From Micractinium sp. NFX-FRZ (Eukaryota; Chlorophyta; Trebouxiophyceae; Chlorellales; Chlorellaceae): 64,000 nt of DNA. Under the pieces are notes generated by a model. That model worked only from the letters and a program-made list of their open reading frames with translations. It was not told where the DNA came from and searched no databases. Shown here piece after piece: positions 33,801 through 46,400 of the stretch. The translations under genes were made by a program, and so were the position numbers. The stretch is taken from contig JAPTJF010000017.1 of assembly GCA_029339195.1 (NCBI GenBank), forward strand, positions 186,001 through 250,000, written 5' to 3'. Position 1 is the stretch's first letter, and every line of letters starts with the position of its first letter.

Positions 33801-36800
33801 TTTGGGGGGGCGGGCAGGGACGCGGGGGTGCGCCTGCTGAGGGCCAGGCGGCTGGGATGGGTAGGGGGTTTGGGGTGGATGTCGGCATTGATGCAGCATT
33901 GCACAGAGGCGCCAGAGCGGCCTTGCACAGGTGCACAGGGGCCAGAGCGCGCACGCAACAAGCTCACTTCCGCTCTGCCTGCGTCACCTGCCTGTGCAGG
34001 TGCCGCCTGGGGGAGGGCGGCGGCGCGGGGCTGCTGGACTTTGCTGGCCCTGGGGACGAGCTGCTGCGTGGGGCGATGGAGGACCTGGAGGCGCGCAACC
34101 GCAGGCTGCAGGCGGAGAACCAGCGCCTGCACGTGGAAAAGGTGAGAAGGTGGTTGGGAGGGAGTCAGCAGGAGCAAGCGAGGGGATTAGTGGTGCTGCA
34201 GGCGGGGAACCAGCAGCTGCACTTGGAAGTGGGGAGAGGAGGGGGCCTGGTGCGCTGCCGCAGTGCAAGAGCCAGTCTCAGGTAGCAGGTTGCGGCAGGC
34301 ACGACAGCTGAGCTTGGGTGGCATGCACGTCTCCCAGTGCTGAGCGACACCTGCCGCTCCAGGAGCGTTGTTGTTAGCCGTCCAGCACCCCGCCTGCCGC
34401 CCCGAACTAATATTAAGCAATCTCCCCCTGGCATCGTCCCCGTGGCAGGACGCTGCGCACGATGATCTGCGGGACGCCACCGAGAAGATGATTGTGGCGC
34501 AGGCCCAGCGGGACCGACTGCAGCAGCGCCTGCACGCTCTGGACCCTGCTGCTGCGGCAGAGGCGGCTGCAGAGGCGGACGCCATTGCTCAGGGCACTTG
34601 CAGCGAGGGCGATGTGGTCAAGGGGCAGCTGGAGCGCATTGCTGAGCTGGAGCGGGAGGTGAAACGCCTGAAGCAGGTGTCCAGGTGAGAGAGGAGGTTG
34701 CTGGGAGGGCACGGGTTCGGTGGCGAGGAGGGCTCTGAGGGAACGGGAAAGAGCAATCAGGCTGCGGGCAGGCGAGGCTGTATGCCCCCGTCGCGGACGC
34801 AGCTGCCTATGCATGGGAGCTGTGTGTGTTGAACAATCATGCTCTGCGCTTGATGTCAGCTGCTGACTTTTGCCGTGTACCTCTGCCCCGTGCAGGCTGT
34901 CGGGCGCGTTTGCAATCACGCGGCGGCAGTCGATGGGTGCCGCTGGTGGCGAGGACGGCGCAGACCTGCTGCCGCTGCACAGCAGCCCCTTCCGCCTTTC
35001 GCCACTGCTGCGCGGCGATGGCGAGGAGGGCGAGGAGGCGGGCGGCGAGGAGCTGTCTGCGCTGGAGCTGCACGACGAGGAGTTTGTGGCGCAGGAGCAG
35101 GCACACAAGTGAGGAGGGCAGAGCAGGGGTGTCCGCTACGGGTGTTGGGGGCAGGCGGTGAGAGGCTCAAAGGCAATACGGCTCTGGAGTGCTGATGAAA
35201 AGGGGGATGTTGTGCCACAGCTTCAAGCGAATGTGCACGAGTTCTGTGGCAACAAGGGCTGCTCAGACCGACATGTGAGGCCAGGCTACGCTGGCGTGGG
35301 GCTGCTGGGAGGCTCGGTTGTGTCGCAGCCTGCTTGGCCAGTGGCAGCCCTGCAGAGGGTCCTCATGCACTGTGGGTGGCTGGCCGTCTCTCCTGCCTGC
35401 CCACCCGCCTGCCCTGCCCGCCCCCTGCTGCAGCATGCAAGTGGAGCGCCTGCGTGACGCGCTGCACCGGCTGCAGCGCGAGATGGAGGCGAAGCAGGCG
35501 GCGATGCAGAGCATGAGCCAGCACTCGGCGCTGCGGCAGCGGTATGACGAGAAGCTGATGGACCTGCAGCAGCAGCGGGACGAGCTGCAGCAGGAGCGCA
35601 TGGACCTGCTGCACAAGCTGGAGAGCCTGCAGCACGCATCAGGTAGGCAGGGAGGGGCAGGGAGAGGTTCGAGTCGCGCAGAAGCACAGGAGGCCAGTGC
35701 AAGGTCGGCAACTGAGACATGGGGAGGTCGGAAGTAGGCAGCAGGCTTGCATGCAGTTGCCGGCAGAGGCGGGGTATGCAGCTACCCACATGCCTGCAAC
35801 CCGCAGCTACCCACATGCGCACACCTCGCCGGCTCACTCGCAGGCAAGCAGCGCATTGCACGCGCACTCATCCCCTCGGCTCTCATGTTTCTTGTCGGCC
35901 TGCCACCAGTCTGTAGAGGACACGCTCTGCAGAGGACGAGCACCTTAGCAGGGCTTGCATCACAGCTCTGGATCAGCTCGTTCCTTCTGGTGCCTCACCC
36001 CCAACTGCTCGCCCCTCATCTCTGCTCCCCATGCAGAGGACGAGCGCCTGCGGCTGCGTGTGCAGTACGAGGCGCGCATCAAGGCTCTGGACGCCAAGGT
36101 GAGTCACTGCATACATCAAAACGTGCATTGTGTACTCCTTGAAGCCCGCAGGGCTGGTGGGGCTGTCTGAAGGGAGGGCTTCTCTTTGTGCGCTGCAACT
36201 CTAACAGAGAGGATGCGGGTGCATGCCTGTTGCAAGTGCAGGCGGTCGTTGTCAGCACACAGTGCTTGGGATGGTTTTATCTCATCTGATGGAATCCCTC
36301 TTCTGCTGCGTGCACGTGCAGGTCAAGGCGGTGGCCGCCAAGGAGAAGCGGACGATTGAGATGGAGCGCATGAAGGCCAAGGCGGAGAGCGCGTGCCAGA
36401 AGCTGCAGCACGACATCCTGTCCATCAAGCAGCAGAAGGTGCGGGGGTTGGAGGCGCATGGGTGTGAGGGGTCGTTTGTATGTCGTCTGCCAATCAAGCA
36501 GCAATTCGTATGTGGGCTGGAGGAATGGGCCTGCTAGTCCCCTGGATCGTGATGCGCAGTTGAATAAGGCAGCTTCTAATTGTAGGCATTCCCCACGTTC
36601 CCTGCCTGTCCTCCCTTGTGGGCCGGTCTGCCCCTCGCGCCTTCCTTTCTGCCTGCTCTCCTCCTGGCTTTCTTCCCTGCCCAACACGTGCCCTGCTGCT
36701 GCCGTGGGCCGCCGATCTGCAGGTCTGCCCAGTGCCAGGCAAGGATGGCGGCAGCTGCAGGCTGGAAGCCCCACACGTGTGTGTTCCCCGCCTGTATGTG

Positions 36801-39800
36801 TGTTCCCCCCCTTCACCTGTACCCTCCACCATCACGCCCACTGTACTGCAGGTCTCCCTGCAGCGCCAGATGGACAAGAGCACGCGGGAGTTTGTGGACT
36901 GGAAGCGGCAGCGCGACCGCGAGCTGATGCAGCTGAAGAAGCAGGGGCGGCTGAACGCGGCGCAGATGCTGAAGCTGGAGGCGCTGCACAGCAAGCAGCA
37001 GGCCGTGCTGCGGCGAAAGACGGGTGGGTGGGCGGGCTGCTTGGTTGGTGACTGCTGCGCCAGGCGCGGGTGACTGCTGCAGTGTGCAATGCGCCTGTGG
37101 CTGCAGGCAGCGCTGCACAGCAGGCCATGCGGGCAGCATGCTGGTTGGTGGGGCCCTGCTTTCTGGGATCCAGCTGTCTGTTGTGCTGCACTGCCGGTTT
37201 CCCCATGTCATGGCTTCCCTGCTCGATGGTGTGCCGAAGAAATGGATGCGCCCGCAAGTGGCTGAATGCGTTTGTTTGCTTGACCCCTATTTGTGTTAAT
37301 TTTTGCATCCTCCTGTCCCTGCCCCTGTACAGAGGAGGCCGAGGCGGCCCGCAAGCGGCTGAAGGAGATGGAGGACCGCCAGCACCGGATTGTGTCCCGC
37401 CCCGCCACCGCTGCCTCCGCCGCCGACCGGCCCTTCACGGCGCCAGCGCCAGGCGCTGCTGCAGCTGCCCCCTCTGGGCGTCCGCCACGCAGCGATGGCA
37501 GCGCGGAGCGTTCCTCAACATCTGCCACCTCTGCTGCGGCGGCCGCCGAGTCTGAGTGCCAGGTCAGCAGCGCGCTGTGTGCCCTGTGTTGACTCCGGCT
37601 GGGCAGGGGTCAGGCTGCAGACCTGCACAGTGCCCTGTTGGTGCGTTCTGCAACAGCACACGCTTGCGTCTCCCCACCCCTGTAGCATGCAGCAGGCGCT
37701 GTTGTTGGCATAACTCTTGGCCTCGACATGTTGCACTGACCGTCGCTGTTCTGCTTTTTGCCCCTGCAGCCCAACCAGCAGGCGCCGCTGCTGCGTGACG
37801 AGAAGGCGCGACGGGAGTGGCTGGAGGGGGAGCTGGATGGGCACTGCTCCTCCTTTGAGCTCCAGGTGGGCCGGTGGCAGGGTGGGATGGATGCCCGGTG
37901 ACGTGGCTGGCTTGCGGGCAGCACCTCTGCTTTGAGCGCTGCACTTACTTGGGCCTGCTTGCAGCTGCACCCGCTCGGCTGTGTCCCATGCCGCCCTCCA
38001 ACGCGGCTGCCGCCGTCCCTGCCGCCGCTGCGCTGCGGTGCAGAAAGTCATGGAGGGCGAGCGTGTGCAGCGCAGCGAGTGCGCGCGCATGCTGCGGAAG
38101 GTGGAGAAGCAGCTGGCGGCGCTCAAGGCGCCCGAGTGGTGGGGCACCGACGTCTCCAACAGGTGGATGTGTGTGTGTGGGGGGGGGGGGGGGGGGGGGG
38201 GAGGCAGGAGGCTGGGCTGTTTCAGGGCTGGCTGGCTGGCTGGGAGGTGCAGCAGCGCTGTTGTTCATTAGCAGCACCTGCAACCTTCCAAACGCGCTCC
38301 CTCTGCTGCCTGCATTGCTGTCTTCCTTGCGTCGGCGCCTTCCCAGTGAAGCCCCCACAGCGCCAGCAAATTGGCGCATAAATTGCACGTCCTAGCCAGC
38401 CAGCTGCAGCATAATTGCACCCAACCTCCCCTCATACTCACGGCTTTCTCGAAACCCCCCTCACCTGCCTGCAGCCCCAGCAGCGCCAGCGAGGAGAAGC
38501 TGCTGGCGAAGCGCAAGGCGCTGGTGGAGAAGCGGGAGGAGCACAGCCACCGGTTTGAGCAGGCGCAGGCCAAGCTGATGGAGGCGCGGGCGGCGGAGGA
38601 CGCCAAGGGCGGGGTGCCAGGTGGGTGCCAGGCGGGATGTGGGGGCTCCTGGGTGGGTGCTGAGGTGCTGGGGTCGCAGCGTGCTGACATGGCCACCTGG
38701 TGCTCATGGACAGCAGGGACAGCAGCCGCTGTTTTGTTCATAGCGTTGCTGATTATTGCTGCTGGGCTAGTTGCATGCGTCCTGGTAGTCGACAGCTTTC
38801 TGACCTGCCGCCTTCACATGGCATGCCTCTCCTGCCCGTGCAGCCGATGTGCGGCGCTGGAACGGCGTGCGCACGGTGGTGCAGGCGCGTGCGCTGCTCA
38901 AGACGCTGTTCCGCGCCGCCAGCCAGCACAAGGCGGCGGTGAGTGCACCCTGGACAGCAGGCTTTGGGTTTGTGGTTGAGCATGAGCAGTGAGAGTAGCG
39001 GCGTGCAGTGGAGGCACTAGGCAGAGAGGACATTACAGGAGAGGGGAGGAGAGGCCAGGATCATGCTTGGCCGACTGGCTGGTCGAGTGGGCTTGGCACC
39101 AAGGAGCATGCACTGGCCAGGGCCCCGCAAGTGCTCGCCCTGCACTGAGCGTGGTAACATGCCAGTCTGCAATGCACTTGAAACCCCTCCTGCCTGCACC
39201 TGCCCTGCAACCTCTTACAACCCCCCTGCAGGCCATGGAGACGCAGGCCCAGGTGGCGGACCTGACAGACGAGATGGAGCTGCTCAAGCTGCGGCTGGAC
39301 ATTGCAGAGCAGGAGAAGTACGAGGCTGCGCAGCAGGTGGCACGTGAGTTACGCCGCTTTGAGGGGCAGAGTGGCTTGTGTTGGGCTGGCGGGGCGGGGG
39401 CGGCTGGATAGGCAGATGGGCAGATGGACAATGTGTTTGAATTGACAGGCTTTGGTTGTTTGATCTGATCATGTTGGTTGGGTGATCCCCGTGCAGAGGC
39501 GGAGGTGCTGCTCAATGGCGCAGAGGAGCGCAGCAGCGGCAGCATCATCGCCACGCCCACCAAGGGCAGCATCATCGCCACCCAGCTGCTGCCGGCGCAG
39601 CCAGGCTCGGGCGAGGTCGCTGCAGATGTGGGTGCCGCCTGCTCCCTTTTTTTCCGCCAGCAAGCTGTCTGTTGAAGCCAGCATGCTGCCTGAGGCTGCC
39701 ACATGCCGCCGCCCATCCAGCAGGTGGCCACTTGCCTGTGCCTCCTGCCGCCGCAACAAGCCCTGCTTCAACCCCCAGGCCCGCAACTTGCACCGCCTGT

Positions 39801-42710
39801 CTCTCTTACTTATCTCCTGCCCCTCCCTCCTCGGCCTGCAACCGTCTGCCAATGTGCAGGAGGGCCTGCGGGAGGCGCACGAAATCCTGCAGCAGCTGAA
39901 CGACCTGGCTGCCGCGGGCGAGGACGCCCCCAAGCTTGCAGCCGACAAGCCTGTGGCAGCGGGAGACGACAGCCCCGTGGAGGAGGGGGAGGAGGAGGAG
40001 GAGCAGGCATCCGATTCAGAGGTGGGAAGCTCGCATCTAATAGGGTAATTGGGAGGGGCATCAGATGGCTGGCCCCTTCACAGAGAGCCCTGCACCAACA
40101 GAGGGGAGGCAGTGCTAGCAGTGCGAGGCAGTGCGAGCAGCTCCTGTGTGTGTCTCCCTCGGCCTGCACCTCTGCCTTACTGTGTCTACTTTCCTCTGTT
40201 CCTTGCTCGGTTGGCAGGAGGGTTCCTGGGATGAGGAGGAAGAGGATGAGGAGGAGGAGCAGGAGGAGGAGGAGGAGGAACAGAGCGAGGACGAGGAGCG
40301 GCATGCACTGTGGGACCCCAGCCTTGCGACCCCCGCCCGCGGCCTGAAGAAGGCGCGGCGGCGCAGCGCGGCCGGCGCAGCCCCAGCAGCAGCCAGCAGC
40401 GACGATGCGGGACAGCTGCAGGCTCGGCAAGAGCAGCAGCAGCGGCGGCGGCGCTCCTCAACCTCTGCTGGGGCGCTGCCTCCCGAGGAGCAGCCTGTGC
40501 TGACGGACATGAACGAGCGGCTGGTTAACGCTGGGAAGGAGCCGGTAGCCAAGCCCACGGTGAGAGGGAGAGGGCAAGGGCAGGGTCCTGCTCCTGTGGC
40601 AGATGCGTGTCCATCCTTTTGAGCGCCAGGGCGGCAAGCAGGGGCTGGGCGGTGCGCCTGTGTGTCGTCTCTTGGAGGTCTTTTGCTGTTCCACTTGCTG
40701 CTGCTGGCCCCTGCATCTGGGTGGCGCACCTGGCTGGCCGCCACAGTTTGGCCCCATCGCCTCACACGACCCTGCATGGGTGCCTTTCATGAGGACACTG
40801 GTGAACGCCTGCATCCACCCTCGCCTTGGTATGACTAACCCCTTCATGAAGGGTCCAGTTCTCAGGTGCTTCTGCTGAAGGCGGAGATGAGTGCTTGCCT
40901 GTCTCCTGCCCCTGACCACACACCTCTTCTTATGCTGCCCTCTGCTGCCCTTGCGCCCACGTCTGCTCAGGTGCCTCTGCTGAAGACGATGTTGAAGGAT
41001 TCGGTGATTGACGGGAAGAAGTGGGTGGCGGGCAACAAGAAGCGGGAAGACCTGATTCGGGACTACCGGCTGCTGCTGGGCCTCAGGCCAGATGTGTCTG
41101 ATGCACTCAGCGGGGAGGAGAGCCGTGCAGCTGTAGCGGCAGCGGCAGGGGCCGCCGGGGATGGCGGCAGCACCAGTGGCTGCCCCGCCCCGAAGCAGCA
41201 GCAGCAGCAGCAGCAGGGGCGGGGGCAGCTGTCGTCCCGGGGCGGCGAGGGCAGCAGCACGGCGCGCTCACGCATTCTGGAGCACACAGCCAGCAGCCTG
41301 GCGCGCTGTGCCGCCACCCAGCAGCACCACCACCAGCAGACGGCGGCACCGCCAGCTGGCACGGCTGTTGCTGCTGCTGCAGCAGCTGTGGCAGCTCCCC
41401 GCGGCTTTGGCTCCCCGGTGCCGCCGCCTGCCCGCAGCAGGGCTGCCAGCGACTCACCCGAGCATGCGGCAGACAGCGGCAGCACGCCTGTGGGGGCGGA
41501 GGGGCAGCCCACTCCCGAGGCCGCAGGTGAGGGGCAGGGAGGGCGGAGGGGGGTGCAACTGCGGATAGGCTGGCATGTACATAGCCTGCACTCACGTGCC
41601 CTGGTAGTCATGACAGCAGGAATGCGGCAGGGTGCCCGCTGAACGGGTGCTGGGTGCTCATTTCATGGGCGGCACCTGCTGCAATTGCTGGAGCTGTGCT
41701 CCCATCTGCTGCACCGAGCGCTCCTGCTTCTGCCCCTGCCCCACGCAGAGCTGGAGGCGCCCCCAACCGGCCAGCAGCTAGGCCTGAGCAGTTTGGAGGG
41801 CGACCGGAACGGCGGGCGGGCACGCAACCTGCAGCTGGCAGCGCTGCGGCAGCAGCTGTCTGCCCTGCAGGACGAGGGGGCTGTCACTCTGGGCATGAAT
41901 CCCGACCTCGTCCCAGCAGCAGCAGCGCGGCCAGCAGCAGCAGCAGCAGCGCCGCCAGTAGTGCAGCCGGCAGCGCCGGCAGCAGCTAGCGATGCTGCAG
42001 CTGACGGCAGTGGCAGCCGCCCCGGCAGCCAACAAAGCAGCCCGATACGGCGTGCGCTGACGCTGTGGCACCGCGGCGGTGCAGCAGCAAAGGACGGCGG
42101 CGCGCCAACGCAGAGCAGCAGCGCGCCAGCCACGGGGCGGCCGCCGCGGCTGCAGACCGCGGCTGCCCGCTCCGGGACACCAGAAGACGAGCAGCCACCC
42201 AGCCCAGCCCTGATTTACCAGCAGCGTGCCGAGCAGTGCAAGCAGGAGGCAGCGCAGGCTGCCCAGCAGATTGATGCCGAGCTGCGCTCCAGCGGTGGCA
42301 GCCCTGGCAGGCTTGCCAGGCTGTTTGGGCGCGGCGGCAGCCCCGGCAAGGCGGCGCCCCCGGCTGCCAAGCAGGCCGGCAGCGCTGGGGCGTCGGGCGA
42401 CACCGCCACGTACGACCTGCACCCGCGGCAGGACAAGGCGGCGGCGCAGCCGCTGCGCAGCAGCAACGGCGAGGGCGGTGGGGGCGGGGGCGCCAGCGGC
42501 AGCAGGAGCGCCTCCCCGGGCGCCCGCGACTTCCGCATCAGCAGCTTCTCTCCTGAGAACAGGAGCCAGTCGGGGTCGCCCACGGCAACAGCCGCAGCAG
42601 CTCTGGCTGGGGGCCCAGCTGCCGGCGCGCGGCCGCGCTCAGGCGGCGGCGCTGCCACGCGGCCCGCCTCCCAGGCCAGCCCGCGCAAGCAGGCATGGAA
42701 GCCACTGTGA
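30827..42710 (+). CDS. Kinesin-4 family motor, FRA1/KIF4-like
   Basis: Plus-end microtubule motor, 1767 aa in 26 exons: 30827-30961, 31195-31341, 31551-31712, 31991-32156, 32568-32747, 32937-32975, 33148-33308, 33583-33794, 34000-34141, 34449-34684, 34896-35108, 35434-35642, 36037-36098, 36322-36438, 36852-37023, 37333-37562, 37770-37865, 38044-38162, 38475-38620, 38844-38938, 39232-39343, 39497-39627, 39860-40021, 40218-40559, 40971-41526, 41749-42710. The N-terminal motor (about 12-370) has P-loop [13 protein letters not shown], switch [12 protein letters not shown] and switch II DLAGSE, with an acidic Gly/Glu insertion in exon 5. The long coiled coil includes the kinesin-4 signatures [20 protein letters not shown] and [18 protein letters not shown], and [20 protein letters not shown]. 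Exons 23-24 encode a Glu-rich block. The last two exons are low in complexity. Kinesin-4 members organise spindle midzones or cortical microtubules; which role applies here cannot be read from sequence. Confidence 0.93.
34194..34239 (+). repeat. Intronic ghost of kinesin exon 9 end plus donor
   Basis: Copy of 34108-34150 (exon 9 end, [13 protein letters not shown]): CTGCAGGCGGGGAACCAGCA, then GCTGCACTTGGAAGTGGGGAGA. The donor has decayed. Confidence 0.8.
36490..36523 (+). repeat. Intronic ghost of kinesin exon 14 end
   Basis: CAATCAAGCAGCA...GTGGGCTGGAGG repeats in order the exon 14 end and intron start at 36422-36455 (CATCAAGCAGCAGAAGGTGC, GGTTGGAGG). Confidence 0.65.
38168..38201. repeat. 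TG repeat followed by a 23-base G run
   Basis: In kinesin intron 18, TGTGTGTGTG leads into 23 consecutive G (38179-38201). The run could fold as a G-quadruplex and is also a place where assembly length may be wrong. Confidence 0.9.
40861..40891 (+). repeat. Intronic ghost of kinesin exon 25 start
   Basis: CTCAGGTGCTTCTGCTGAAG matches the acceptor and first codons of exon 25 at 40966-40985 (CTCAGGTGCCTCTGCTGAAG), so here the 3' splice-site edge was copied. Confidence 0.8.
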
Positions 42711-43443
42711 TGTGGCGCGGCAGCACCTCCTGCCTTGTCTCATGTAGCTCCACTTCCCCCAAGAGCTTGCAAACCTCCACCCGCCATAGAATCCACCATT
42801 TCATTTGTTCCCTCCGCCCCTTGCCTCGCTCTGACTTGGTGCCCTGCTGCTGCTGTCTACCCTGCTGACTGACCTGTCAACAAATGTGCTTACTGCCTCT
42901 GTACATGTCTTGCTCTGGCCCCTCCCTCTCTGGCCGACGACGCGATGTGGAGCACCCCTGCTGCCTCCCCCCTTACCAGTAACGTGTAGCAGTTGCCAAG
43001 TCATTCGCTCAGGAGCAGCGGGAGGCAGCTGGGGTTGCATGCAGGGATGCTCGAGCAGGTGTCCTCAGTAGAGTGCGGGCATGCAACCTGGCACACTCGC
43101 TGGCAAGGTGTGGTCGTGTTGCATTCACAGCAGGAAGCACAAGACACACACAGGTTAATGCAAACAGCAGTGTGTGTGCACTGCAACATCTCCTCATGCA
43201 TGTCCCAGCCTGCGCCTGGGCTGCTCTGCCCTGTGGGCGCTGCCCACCAGAGCCCTTTGCTGGAGCACCGCTGCGCAGCTAGTCTCAGTGCCGGGCAAAG
43301 GGCATTATAAAAGACACCTAAGCAGGCCAGCCAACGCTGGTGTGCAACGGGCTGCCCCAAATCAGATGTGGCAGGCTGGAGTGGCTTGCTTGCCCTGACC
43401 AGCGTGTGGGGGCAAGCATTGCAAGCGGGAAACGAGCGGCAAG
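42711..43443. other. Convergent 3' region between kinesin-4 and BRM
   Basis: No gene is supported in this 733-bp gap, which holds the two 3' UTRs. No clear TGTAA was seen on either strand. An AT-richer patch (ATTATAAAAG) lies at about 43304-43313 without an associated gene. Confidence 0.5.
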
Positions 43444-46400
43444 CTATCCCGCCGGCGGCGCCTGCTGCTGCTCATCCTGCTGCTGTTCATCCTGCTGCCC
43501 ATCCTGCTGCTCCAACCCCTCCCCCTCCGCCCAGTGCACCACCTTGCGCTGCCGCTTGTGGGGCGGCTCCTCGCCATCCTCCCCGCCACTGCCGCCCGCT
43601 GGGCCGTCGGCCGCTGCCGCCGCCGCCGCCGCGGCCCCCGCCGCCGCTGGTGACGGCGACATGCCGCGCGCCGCCGCTGGGTAGCCAGCTGTGGAGGGCA
43701 CTCGGGGCAGCCCGGAGCTTGGGCCACCCATCGAGTACTCTGTTTCATCGGCAATCAGGTTTTGCTCTGCAGGCAGGGGCCAGGGGTGGCGGCAAGGAAG
43801 GGGGCGGGGTGGGCGCCGGCACGGCAGCATGCTCACACAGCCGGCACTGCAGGCAGGGCAGGCATGCGATCAAGGCTGCAATGGCAGGGCATTGCAGAGC
43901 GGAAGGCTGGGCATGACACCAATACACCTCGTGCAAGCACAAAAGAAGGGAGCAAGCGATTCCTCCCCCCTCACCAAGAACTTACTCTTCGAGATCAACA
44001 CCAATCGTCACCTCCTCCGCTCCGCTCACTAGCCATAGCTCACGAAGCAAGCACCATGCAAAGAGCAAGCGTGTGTAACATCTGCACCCCACTCACCAAG
44101 CACTTCCTCCTCCAAGTCGTCTCCAAACGTCACCTCCTCCCCCTCATCCCCCTCCCCTTGACCTGCAGGGCAAGCAGGCAGGCGGGCGGGCGAGCAGGCA
44201 GGCATGTCAAGTTGGAGGGCTCGCCATGATGCGGCGCGTGCTGAAAGCGGGCCTGCCAGCAAAGGCAGGCAGGCAGGCAGGCAGAGGGAGCTACACGGAG
44301 CCAGAGGAGGCGGGCCAGGGGCGAGCGTGTGGTGTGCTGAGCGTGGCAGGGCGGGCAATGCTACATGACTGATGACGAATCACATCATCGCCCCTGATTG
44401 GAAAGGACAACCCTCCAATAGCATCAAGTAGAGCGCACCTAGTGAGCTGACAGTGGTGGCGGTGATGGAAGGCGCCGGCTCCGCTGCCCCGGGCGGCGGG
44501 CGTGAGGGCGGGCGCGGCGGCGGCGCGGCGCCCCAGCCCGGCGCCGCCTGCTGCTGCTGCCGCTGCTCCTGCTCCTGCCGCTGCTGCTGCTGCTGCGCCA
44601 GCTGGTGGCGTGTAGTCTGGGTGGGGGCTGCGTGGTGGTTGTGCAGCACGGTGCCTGTCAGGGCCGCCAGCTCTGCACACAGGGGAGGCAGGCGGGCAGT
44701 GCAGGGGCGGTGTGTTGAGGTGTGTGCTGGTTGAGAAACACCGTGCCTGCCAGCTCTGCAGGAGGGGCGGGCACATGGGCAGGCGAGCATGTGTGCCACC
44801 GCCGTGCGTGTGACGTGGCGGTTGGGGGCGGGCGGCAGGGAATGTTCCCGAGGAGCACACACGCCAGGCAGGCCAGCACGCAGAGGGATGGCAACAGCAC
44901 TGCCGGCACGCCCGCATGCAGCCGCTGCCACGCCGCCCCGCCAGCGCGCCCGCACGCCTGCCGCCCACCCGCCCGCCGCACCCACCTGCCGCCTTGTCGG
45001 GCGCGTGCTTGCTGCTGAGCAGCTGTGCGTTGGGCAGGTCCCCGGGGCTCCAGCGCAGCCAGGGGGGCACCTCCCTCAGGCTGGTGGGCTCAAACCACTG
45101 CAGGCGGGAGGGGGAAGGGTGGGCGGGAGGGGGCATGTGTTCGGGACAAGGGAAATGGACGGGTGCATGCCAGCAAGACAATCTGGGCGGCTCAGGACTG
45201 CTGGCGTGGGACGGTGCAGCGGGTGTGTTGCCAGGTCAGCGGGCCGGTTGCCAGGTCAGCGGGGGTGTTGCCAGGTCAGCAGCTCACCTGGAACTCTCGG
45301 TCCAGCTTCTCAAACAGCTCCAGCTCCTCATCTGCAGTGGCGGCAGCTTGATGAAGTCTGCTGTCAGGGACATATAGCAGGACCAGTATTTCCAACAGGG
45401 ACACGCCCACCTTGCACACACACACACAAAACCTGCAGGCGGGCTTGCAGGAACAAGCAAGAGCACCACACACACACACACACACACCTGTGCGTGCCCA
45501 GGCCTTGTTCAGCTCGCTCCAGGTGGGCACCACGTTTTGCGCCCGCTTCTGGCGGTCCTCGTCCTGCGGGTGGGGGGCGGTGCGGGAGGGAGGGGAGGGT
45601 GGGCAGGGGCCAGGTTACGTGGTAGGGAGCAGGCAGGGAGGCGAGTTGCACACCACCTTCCCCTCTGTGTTGGGAGGCAATGGCAGGTGGCAGGTGCGGC
45701 AGGTGGCCGCCTGTGAAGCACGCAGCTCGCCTGCAGCAGCGCCTCCAGCTGCCCCCCGCTATTAACCTTGCATACGGGACTGGGACTAGGCAAGCCCACC
45801 TGCCTGCAGCAGCGCCTCCACCTCCCCCGCTCCCCCCTGCTTCCATAATACGTACAAAACAGGAGCTCAAACAGACCACGCGCCTGCAGCAGCGTCTCCA
45901 GCGTCTGCTTCCGCTCCTCCATGCTGGTCTGCTGGTCAAACCGCCCCGCGTCAATCACTTCGTTGGCCATCTCGATCTTGGTGCGCTGGATCTCGTTGCG
46001 CACCAGGCTCTCAATCGAGTCGGCGTACAGCACCTGCGCATGGGCACAATGGACACACACATCAAGTTGGGGTTCGCCCTGGCCTTGTCCTGCACCCAGC
46101 ACCCATAACACAGCGGCGCTGCGCGGCAGGCCACCGGGGCACAAAAGAAAGGACTCAGCTTCGCCCACAAAGCAGCAACACATGGATGCCTGTTGTGGAT
46201 CCCATGGATGCCTGCTGTATGAAGCGCACCTTGCCAGCGGCCACCGCCTCTGCCGCCGCCGCGGTGGGGGGCGGGGCGTTGCGCGCCGCGTCTGCAGGCC
46301 AGCGAGGCGGGGCAGCATGCTCAGACAGAGACAGCAGAGCGGATCCCCGCTGTGTTACACAGGCGGGGCAGCCATGCTCAGGAGCGGAGGCAGGCAGGCA

